Origin: Chloroflexota bacterium
GTDB taxonomy: Bacteria > Chloroflexota > Anaerolineae > Anaerolineales > Villigracilaceae
Reading direction: 5' to 3'
Length of the DNA: 19,604 nucleotides
NCBI GenBank assembly: GCA_023459215.1
Contig: JAEWVF010000081.1
Span: 1-19,604 of the forward strand
Shown: one piece after another, positions 13,914 to 19,604 of the stretch
How positions within the stretch are numbered: the first letter of the stretch is position 1
Layout: each line of letters starts with the position of its first letter
Position numbers and translations under genes: made by a program
Notes under the pieces: model-generated
Seen by the model: only the letters and a program-made list of their open reading frames with translations
Database searches by the model: none
What the model was told of the DNA's origin: nothing

Positions 13914-15893
13914 TTACGCTTTCTTGTCTTGGGTCAGGACTGCTGCGCGGTAGGGGAGCAGTTCAATTTCTGTCCCGGTTTTGCCGCTCAGGTGATCGAA
14001 AGCTGCCCAGGGTAGCAAAACCGATTGGGCTTGACCGGTGTGGTTGACCAGGATGTAAACTTTTTTGCCATCTGCGCCGACCCGCAGACAAGCCTCGACC
14101 CCCTGGGGTGTGTTCAAAACTGAGGCAAGGCTCGCTTCGCGCAGGATCAGGGCAAACAGGGCATCCTGGGTGGCTTCATCGAGCACCGCGCCGACCAGGT
14201 ACACTTTGCCCGTGCCATAATTGTGGACAGTTACGGCTGGCTGCCCGTTCAACCAGCCCAAACCGGCTCCGTAGTGCGCCAGGATGCGGGTGTTGGCTTC
14301 ATCCAGTACTTTAATCCGTTCCCCCCAGATTTTACATTTGCCGTTGATTTTGCCTTGCACCTCGACCGGTTCGAGCAGGGCGTAGTATTCTTCCACTTCG
14401 GCTCCGGCGGCTTCGCGCAGGAAACCGGGCTGGCGCAGGGGCAACAGGGCGTTGGCCTCGTCCTTCATGCCGGTGCGCGGGGTCAGGACGAGGTGTCCAC
14501 CCGCGTGGGCATATTCGGCCAGCGCTTGGGCCTGGGATTCGGTTAAAACATTCAGGGCGGGGGCGATGACCAGTTTGTATCCGCCCAGATCGGCATCGGG
14601 AGACAGGATATGGGTGGGAACGTTCCGCGCGGAAAATGGCCGGTAGCACGAGACCAGGTATTGGATGTAGTCAAAATCACGAGTGTGGCGCTGATTCTGG
14701 ATCGACCAGCGGCTGTCGAACGAATAGAGCAGGGCAGCCTGCCCGGCGGGGACCGTATTCTCCAAAGCTGGTGCGGCGGCTGCCAACTCGCGCCCAAGGG
14801 CTTGCGCATCGGCGTAGAAAGGCCGCGGCTGGCCGGATTGGTCAACCAGCGTGCCGTGATACTGTTCCTGGCCGCCATGCGCCGAGCGCCACTGCCAGTA
14901 GAGCCAGGCGTCTGCACCGTGGCCGATGGCATGCCAGGCCAGGGCGCGGGTTTCGCCCGGTTCGAGCGTATTATTGAGCGGCGACCAGTTGACGTTGTTT
15001 GGCTGGGTTTCCATGATCCAGAAGTTGCGGTTTTTGTAGCCGCGCACCGCCGTGTGCATGGCCCCGGATGCGGCGTAATCGTTGCGCCCGCTGCCCACGT
15101 ACCAGTCCCAACTGGCGAGGTCGAGGTCCCGGCTGAGGAGATGGTGATCGAAGCCATCGAACCAGCCCATGAAATTATGCGTGATCCAGGCGTCAGCATG
15201 CAGGTGCGGTCGCAGGGCATCGATCTGTTTTTTTTGGAAGCGAGTATAGCTGTGGGTGATGAAGCGGCGATGTTCGAGCATCAGGCCGGGATTGTGGCCG
15301 CCCCAGGGGATCGGCATTTGCTCCCAATCGGTGTAGGTTTGGCTCCAGTAGGCAGTCGACCAGCGGCGGTTGAGCGTTTCCAGGTCGCCGTAGCGGGATT
15401 GCAGGAATTTGATAAATTCAGCCTGGCAAGTTTCACAGTAACAATAACGATTGTATTCATTATCGATTTGCCAGCCGATAACGTTGGGATTCTGCCCGAA
15501 GCGCTGCGCCATTGCTCCAGCGATGCGTTTGGCGGCGGCATGATAGGCCGGGGAGTTGACGCAGTAGTGACAGCGGTTGCCATGCTGGACGCGCTTTCCG
15601 TTTTCGTCAATGGCCAGCGTCTGCGCGTAGGTTTGGGTCAGCCAGGCAGGCGGGGCGGCGGTCGGAGTGCCGAGCACGGTCAGGATGCCGGCTTCGGCCA
15701 GCTGGGTGATGGCTGCCTCGAGCCAGTCGAATTCGAACTGGCCCTCAGCGGGTTCCATTGTTGACCAGGCAAATTCGGCCATACGGACGACGGTAAACCC
15801 GGCGGCTTTCATCAGGTGAATATCTTCGGCCCAGTGTTCGGATGGCCAATGTTCGGGATAGTAGGCGGCGCCAAAGTGCAGTGAGGTGGTCAT
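13914..15893 (-). CDS. beta-galactosidase, glycoside hydrolase family 42
   Basis: 659 residues from ATG 15893 (AGGAAG 5 bases upstream). Domain A (about 1-380) is a TIM barrel starting HFGAAYYPEHWP (6-17). GWQIDNEYNRYCYCETC (140-156) gives the acid/base Glu146 and, with Cys111, the Cys cluster (C151, C153, C156) that binds zinc in many GH42 enzymes. WIMETQPNNVNW (292-303) gives the nucleophile Glu295. The trimerisation-type domain B (about 385-590) and a small beta domain C follow. No signal peptide is seen, so it acts in the cytoplasm on imported galactosides or galacto-oligosaccharides. It follows the LacI-type regulator gene by 13 bases and is co-transcribed. The reading frame is open 16 codons further upstream, but that would overlap the regulator gene and has no better start. 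Confidence 0.95.
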   Translation of the reverse strand: MTTSLHFGAAYYPEHWPSEHWAEDIHLMKAAGFTVVRMAEFAWSTMEPAEGQFEFDWLEAAITQLAEAGILTVLGTPTAAPPAWLTQTYAQTLAIDENGKRVQHGNRCHYCVNSPAYHAAAKRIAGAMAQRFGQNPNVIGWQIDNEYNRYCYCETCQAEFIKFLQSRYGDLETLNRRWSTAYWSQTYTDWEQMPIPWGGHNPGLMLEHRRFITHSYTRFQKKQIDALRPHLHADAWITHNFMGWFDGFDHHLLSRDLDLASWDWYVGSGRNDYAASGAMHTAVRGYKNRNFWIMETQPNNVNWSPLNNTLEPGETRALAWHAIGHGADAWLYWQWRSAHGGQEQYHGTLVDQSGQPRPFYADAQALGRELAAAAPALENTVPAGQAALLYSFDSRWSIQNQRHTRDFDYIQYLVSCYRPFSARNVPTHILSPDADLGGYKLVIAPALNVLTESQAQALAEYAHAGGHLVLTPRTGMKDEANALLPLRQPGFLREAAGAEVEEYYALLEPVEVQGKINGKCKIWGERIKVLDEANTRILAHYGAGLGWLNGQPAVTVHNYGTGKVYLVGAVLDEATQDALFALILREASLASVLNTPQGVEACLRVGADGKKVYILVNHTGQAQSVLLPWAAFDHLSGKTGTEIELLPYRAAVLTQDKKA

Positions 15894-15906
15894 GAAGGCT
15901 TCCTGT

Positions 15907-17004
15907 TTAGCTGTTGATGGGGGCGGTCGATTCGCGCACAATCAGTTTTGCGCCAACGTGGATGGTCAGCGGCGGGCTGTCGTCGCCTTCGACGCGCGCA
16001 ATCAGTCGCCGCATGGCCCACTCGCTCATCGCGCGGCGGTCGATGCGCACCGTGGTCAGCAGCGGGTGAATCATCTGGGCGATGTCCAGATCGTCGAAAC
16101 CAATCACGGAAATATCTTCGGGTACGCGATAGCCAATCGTCAGCAAGGCGGAGATGATGTGTGCAGCGTAAAAATCGACATTGCAAAATAACGCCGTTGG
16201 GCGGGGTGAACGCGCCAGCATGCGTCCCAGCCATTGAGGCAGTTCCTTGCGACCGGGGATGGTTTCCTTGTAATCGAGCGGGATTTCAATGGCAGGGAAA
16301 GGCGTCTGGTTGTTATCCAGCATGGCGGCTGAGTAGCCGCGATAACGATCTTGCACGCTGAGAGGCGTTCCGGGAGAAACCCCGGGTTTTTTCAGCGGGC
16401 CAATCACCATCGAAATGTAGCGGTGGCCGATGTCCAGCAAATGCTGCACGGCCTGGTAGGCCCCGCCGAAGTCATCGTTCATGATTGAATCGTAAGGGCT
16501 GCCGGGAATCAGGTTGTCGATCAGCACCATTGGGCAATTGACGGTGTTTGCAACCTGTTTGACCAGTTCAAAGGGGTAGGGGCTGGCCAGTAAAACGCCA
16601 TCCGGTTTGTTGCCCAATGTTTCGGGGAGAGGCAGGTCAAGGGGATGTTCGTGTTGCAAAATGGCCGGGTGGACGTAGGCATTATAGGATTGGCTGATGG
16701 CCACCGCGCCATTCATGATTGCGCCATAAAAGGGGTTCGATAAAAGCGGCGTGTCGCCATAATCGTTGACCACATACAAGATGCTGCGGATTGGCTCTAC
16801 CTGCGGCTCTTCTTTCCGGGCGGCGGCGCGCGGTTCGTACTGGTAGCCGAGTTGGTTGGCTGCCGCCTGTACTCGTTCGCGGGTTTCGAGCGGGATGCTT
16901 TCGTGGTTGCGCAAGGCCAAAGAGACGGTGGTCGGTGAGAGCTGCGCCAGTTCGGCAACCGCGCGAATATTAGGTTTGGTGGATTTTTTTATGGGCCGTG
17001 GCAT
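15907..17004 (-). CDS. LacI-family transcriptional regulator
   Basis: 365 residues from ATG 17004. The N-terminal helix-turn-helix is PNIRAVAELAQLSPTTVSLALRNHESIP (11-38), with the hinge helix RVQAAANQLGYQYEPRAAAR (44-63). Residues 73-360 are the periplasmic-binding-protein-like sugar sensor, ending in LIVRESTAP (354-362) as family members do. It probably represses its own operon with the GH42 gene and the divergent GH94 gene; the inducer would be a disaccharide or galactoside. The open frame runs 30 codons further upstream, but family sequence starts at MPRPIKKSTKPNIRAVA. The nearest GGAG is 14 bases before this ATG, so the start is not fully certain. A perfect 11-base palindrome TTACCTGGTAA (17033-17043) lies in the leader and could be an autoregulatory site. 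Confidence 0.94.
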   Translation of the reverse strand: MPRPIKKSTKPNIRAVAELAQLSPTTVSLALRNHESIPLETRERVQAAANQLGYQYEPRAAARKEEPQVEPIRSILYVVNDYGDTPLLSNPFYGAIMNGAVAISQSYNAYVHPAILQHEHPLDLPLPETLGNKPDGVLLASPYPFELVKQVANTVNCPMVLIDNLIPGSPYDSIMNDDFGGAYQAVQHLLDIGHRYISMVIGPLKKPGVSPGTPLSVQDRYRGYSAAMLDNNQTPFPAIEIPLDYKETIPGRKELPQWLGRMLARSPRPTALFCNVDFYAAHIISALLTIGYRVPEDISVIGFDDLDIAQMIHPLLTTVRIDRRAMSEWAMRRLIARVEGDDSPPLTIHVGAKLIVRESTAPINS

Positions 17005-17114
17005 AGGATCTGTGCATGCTCCAATCTTTTTATTACCTGGTAACACCCCTTGAGCAGCGCCATGTTTGCAAGGATGCGTCTTTGTTTTGGGCAAGTATTA
17101 CAATGTACATCTTT

Positions 17115-17143
17115 ATTATACAAAAACCGAACAAAAATATCAA
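17115..17143 (-). promoter_or_regulatory. promoter of the lacI-type regulator / GH42 operon
   Basis: On the minus strand, TTGATA (17143-17138), a 17-base spacer and a perfect TATAAT (17120-17115). It gives a leader of about 100 bases before the regulator ATG. Confidence 0.75.
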
Positions 17144-17155
17144 CGCTTTAGATGG

Positions 17156-17198
17156 CTTTGTTTACTGTACAAAGTGACAAAAATCAAGTTGACAAAGT
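17156..17198. promoter_or_regulatory. candidate LacI-type operator region between the divergent promoters
   Basis: CTTTGT (17156-17161) and ACAAAG (17169-17174) form an imperfect palindrome with a 7-base centre. ACAAAGT recurs at 17192-17198, 22 bases from its first copy at 17170-17176 (about two helical turns), overlapping the -35 of the plus-strand promoter. The placement suits a repressor acting on both promoters, but the sequence does not match a classical LacI operator with a central CG. Confidence 0.35.
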
Positions 17199-17217
17199 AA
17201 AAATTTAATTGTATAAG
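17189..17217 (+). promoter_or_regulatory. near-consensus sigma-70 promoter pointing toward the GH94 gene
   Basis: TTGACA (17189-17194, perfect), a 17-base spacer and TATAAG (17212-17217, 5 of 6). It originally probably drove a sugar transporter operon. A MITE-like element now starts 4 bases after the -10 and covers the expected start point. Confidence 0.78.
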
Positions 17218-17220
17218 AAC

Positions 17221-17353
17221 CTATCCAAAATTATTACATCTGCTGGTCATGTCACCTCGGATGAGCGCTTTTCCGCGATTGAGAGATCTTTACCAATGGA
17301 AAAAGATGTCTCGCTCCGCTCGACATGACAAGCCTTTCCTAATTTTCGGATAG
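17221..17353. mobile_element. 133-bp MITE-like element with nested inverted repeats
   Basis: Outer arms CTATCCAAAATTA (17221-17233) and TAATTTTCGGATAG (17340-17353) are complementary except for one extra base. Inside, GTCATGTC (17246-17253) pairs with GACATGAC (17322-17329), and GAGAGATCTTT (17281-17291) pairs with AAAGATGTCTC (17302-17312) with one mismatch. No ORF. The layout is that of a non-autonomous palindromic repeat; no clear target-site duplication is seen. GCTCCGCTCG near 17313 also occurs in the GC-rich patch near 8904. Confidence 0.6.
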
Positions 17354-17488
17354 ATACTTAACGAAATCTCGAATCAAACCCTGAATGCTGCTAAAATTTT
17401 CATTGCTATGATACCGATCCTGCTGATCTACCCGTTCCTGTAAAAATACTTCATCCAGGGAATCACGCTTGGTTCGGTCAAAAAATAG
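17354..17488 (+). pseudogene. 3' relic of a MalG-type sugar ABC transporter permease
   Basis: In one frame this stretch reads LNAAKIFIAMIPILLIYPFL, then a TAA stop (17441-17443), then KYFIQGITLGSVKK and TAG (17486-17488). The end of MalG/LacG-type carbohydrate permeases typically reads IPILxxYPFLQKYFxxGxxxGSVKG, so the TAA probably replaces a CAA (Gln). Only about 45 codons remain. The 5' side is cut off by the MITE-like element. Together with a LacI-type regulator and sugar hydrolases, this points to a former ABC sugar importer in this operon. It is identified by motif recall, not by a search. Confidence 0.7.
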
Positions 17489-17524
17489 CAATCATCACTT
17501 TTCCTACATTTTGGAGGTAACACC

Positions 17525-19604
17525 ATGCAATACGGCTATTTCGATGACCAGGCCAAAGAATACGTCATCACCCGCCCCGATACGCCCAGCTCATGGAGCA
17601 ACTACCTCGGTTCAACCCGCTATGGCGCGATTATCACCAACAACGCGGGCGGATACGGCTTTTACAAATCCGGCGCGCAGGGACGTTTCCTGCGCCTGCG
17701 CTTCAACAGCATCCCCATGGATCAGCCAGGACGCTACTTTTACATCCACGATCATGAGAGCAAGGATTTCTGGTCGGTCTCCTGGCAGCCGGTCGGCAAA
17801 CCGCTCGAGCAGTTCAAATCCACCTGCCGGCACGGCACGGCTTACACCACAATTTCATCTGAATATAGCGGAATCCAGGCTGAAGCAACCTACTTTGTGC
17901 CGCTCGGCCAGCGCTTCGAGTATTGGAAGCTGAAAGTCACCAACACCAGCGAGCGCCCGCGCAGTCTTTCCGCTTTCACCTACTGCGAATTTGCCAACGA
18001 CTGGAATACAAACCAGGACCTGGTCAATTTGCAATACACCCTGTTTATTGTTCAGGGCGGCCTGCGCAACGGACTTTTGAGCGTGGTCAGCAATCCACAC
18101 ATGCCCATCGACCCGCAGGGCAACCTCGATCACGATCACAGCCGCCGCCTGTGGATGGCGTTGATCGGCGCGCCGCTGGCTGGATACGACACCAGCCGGG
18201 CGGCTTTCCTGGGCGCTTACCGCTCCTATGACCGTCCGCTGGTTGTCGAGCAGGGTCAAGCCACCAACAGCGATGTTTACGGCGACAACGCCTGCGGCAC
18301 ATTACAATCCCGGTTGGATTTGCAGCCCGGTGAAAGTCGCGAAATTCTGGTGCTGCTCGGCATCGGCGACTCGGAACTGGTCGGTCAGCCGCTGGTGGCC
18401 GAATTTGGCTCCCTGGAACGCGCCGCACAGGAACTTTTCCGGCTCAAAGCCGACTGGCACTCCAAACTGGGTGCGCTGACTGTTCAAACTCCTGATCCGC
18501 AATTTGATTCAATGATGAATGTCTGGGCGCCCTACAATGCCCTGATCACCTTTGCCTGGTCGCGGGCTGCCAGCCTGGTCTACAACGGCGAACGCGATGG
18601 CCTGGGCTATCGCGACTCAGTCCAGGATGTGCTCGGAGTCACCTCCACCATTCCGGCGGAATCGCGCCAGCGGTTGGAGTTGATGCTCACCGGCCAGGTT
18701 GCCAACGGCGGGGCCATCCCCGTGATCAAGCCATTCAGCCACAAGCCCGGCCATGAAGCCCCGCCCCCGGATGAAGAATTCCGCTCCGATGACTGCCTGT
18801 GGTTCTTCAACGCCATCCCCGCTTATGTGGCGGAAACCGGCGATGTAGAGTTCTACAACAAAACCCTGCCTTACGCCGACCAAGGCGAAGCAACTGTCCT
18901 GGGCCACCTACGCCGCGCCCTGGAATTCAACCTCGAGCGCACCGGGCGTAACGGCCTGCCCTGCGGCCTGGCCGCCGACTGGAACGATTGCATCAAACTC
19001 GGTTACTATGGCGAGAGCCTGTTTGTCGCCTTCCAGGTCTATCTGGGCCTGCAAATCTACGCCGAAATCGCCGATTTACTCGGTCAGGTCACCGAATCTG
19101 CCTGGGCGCTGGCTCAACGCGAAATCCTCGGGGAGCGCATCCAAAAAAGCTGCTGGGACGGTGAGTGGTTCATCTGGGCCATCGGCGACGATGGTACCGT
19201 CTACGGCACCAAGGATTATGAAGAAGGTCAGGTTTACCTCAACACCCAGGTTTGGGCGGTCATCAGCGGCGCGGCTACCCCCGAACAGGCCCAAAAATGT
19301 ATGCAGACAGTCAAAGAGCGACTGGCGACCCCTTACGGGCTGGCGCTCTCGGCTCCGCCTTTCGAGAAAACGCCCTTTGATGTCATGCGCGCAGTCTTGT
19401 TCCTGAACGGCATCAAGGAAAATGCTGGCATCTTCAACCATACCCAGGGCTGGGGTGTGATGGCCGAAACCATGCTGGGAAACGGCGACCGCGCCTATGA
19501 GTATTATCGCGCTTTCATGCCTGCCGCCTACAACGACAAAGCCGAAATCCGCCAGAGCGAACCCTACGTCCAGGCCCAGACCACCTACTCGACTTTTTCG
19601 CCGC
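17525..19604 (+). CDS. GH94 disaccharide phosphorylase (cellobiose / diacetylchitobiose phosphorylase type), partial
   Basis: Seen: ATG at 17525, with TGGAGG 5-10 bases upstream, opens a frame to the window edge (693 codons, no stop). It begins MQYGYFDDQAKEYVITRPDT, and NYLGSTRYGAIITNNAGGYGFY follows, as in GH94 enzymes. An N-terminal beta-sandwich (about 1-280), a helical linker and an (alpha/alpha)6 barrel with YNGERDGLGYRDSVQDVLG (about 347-365) follow. GLAADWNDCIKLG (about 481-493) carries the DWND motif (485-488) with the family's catalytic Asp; GIFNHTQGWGVMAE lies near 638-651. GH94 enzymes split beta-linked glucose or GlcNAc disaccharides with phosphate, saving one ATP per sugar. Which disaccharide is used cannot be told from this part. 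Usual length is about 800, so about 110 residues are missing. No signal peptide: a cytoplasmic enzyme, needing an importer that is now absent beside it. Divergent from the LacI/GH42 operon. Confidence 0.93.
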   Translation, partial: MQYGYFDDQAKEYVITRPDTPSSWSNYLGSTRYGAIITNNAGGYGFYKSGAQGRFLRLRFNSIPMDQPGRYFYIHDHESKDFWSVSWQPVGKPLEQFKSTCRHGTAYTTISSEYSGIQAEATYFVPLGQRFEYWKLKVTNTSERPRSLSAFTYCEFANDWNTNQDLVNLQYTLFIVQGGLRNGLLSVVSNPHMPIDPQGNLDHDHSRRLWMALIGAPLAGYDTSRAAFLGAYRSYDRPLVVEQGQATNSDVYGDNACGTLQSRLDLQPGESREILVLLGIGDSELVGQPLVAEFGSLERAAQELFRLKADWHSKLGALTVQTPDPQFDSMMNVWAPYNALITFAWSRAASLVYNGERDGLGYRDSVQDVLGVTSTIPAESRQRLELMLTGQVANGGAIPVIKPFSHKPGHEAPPPDEEFRSDDCLWFFNAIPAYVAETGDVEFYNKTLPYADQGEATVLGHLRRALEFNLERTGRNGLPCGLAADWNDCIKLGYYGESLFVAFQVYLGLQIYAEIADLLGQVTESAWALAQREILGERIQKSCWDGEWFIWAIGDDGTVYGTKDYEEGQVYLNTQVWAVISGAATPEQAQKCMQTVKERLATPYGLALSAPPFEKTPFDVMRAVLFLNGIKENAGIFNHTQGWGVMAETMLGNGDRAYEYYRAFMPAAYNDKAEIRQSEPYVQAQTTYSTFSP

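Noticed and set aside
14610..15764. 384-residue plus-strand ORF opposite the beta-galactosidase
   Set aside because: Antisense shadow; the GH42 gene on the minus strand has both catalytic Glu residues and the Cys cluster.

Overview
The window looks like a piece of chromosome from a GC-rich bacterium, most likely a member of the Chloroflexota (Anaerolineae type). This is inferred from gene content and was not tested by any search: a class II HMG-CoA reductase next to an archaeal-type HMG-CoA synthase / thiolase / DUF35 trio, a cytoplasmic GAF-GAF NarL-type histidine kinase, and a LacI-controlled GH42/GH94 sugar locus. Two genes run off the window: an acyltransferase-3 membrane protein on the left and a GH94 phosphorylase on the right.

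Left part (1-4444, minus strand): the acyltransferase, dnaA, and an orphan sensor histidine kinase. Kinase and dnaA are separated by 458 gene-free bases holding three tandem palindromes, two of which are good minus-strand terminators. No consensus DnaA box was found there.

Centre left (4568-8661, plus strand): an upper mevalonate operon of HMG-CoA reductase, HMG-CoA synthase, a thiolase-fold protein and a DUF35 zinc/OB-fold protein. In archaea the last three form one complex that channels acetoacetyl-CoA. Here the thiolase-fold member has Gly where the nucleophilic Cys should be and Asn where the GHP-motif His should be, so it may not be a working thiolase.

Centre (8662-10600): an AbiEi/AbiEii type IV toxin-antitoxin pair with overlapping stop and start codons, a leaderless-looking promoter and a 26-bp palindromic operator. 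The pair sits between two 30-bp copies (28/30 identical) of the 3' end of the DUF35 gene, which looks like the scar of an insertion. The probable original operon terminator lies just beyond the second copy.

Centre right (10631-13838): a Uup-type ABC-F ATPase on the minus strand and a YqjM/NamA-type flavin ene-reductase on the plus strand, divergent over about 350 bases. The ABC-F leader holds a 9-residue upstream ORF ending 3 bases before an intrinsic terminator. The terminator's 3' arm can instead pair with the ribosome-binding region, as expected for attenuation control. The ene-reductase is preceded by a 16-codon ORF overlapping its start.

Right part (13914-19604): a LacI-family regulator and GH42 beta-galactosidase operon (minus) diverges from a GH94 disaccharide phosphorylase (plus). 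Each side has a near-consensus sigma-70 promoter. Between the phosphorylase promoter and its gene lie a 133-bp MITE-like nested inverted repeat and a 45-codon relic of a MalG-type sugar ABC permease with an internal stop. This implies that a sugar transporter operon once stood here and was deleted.
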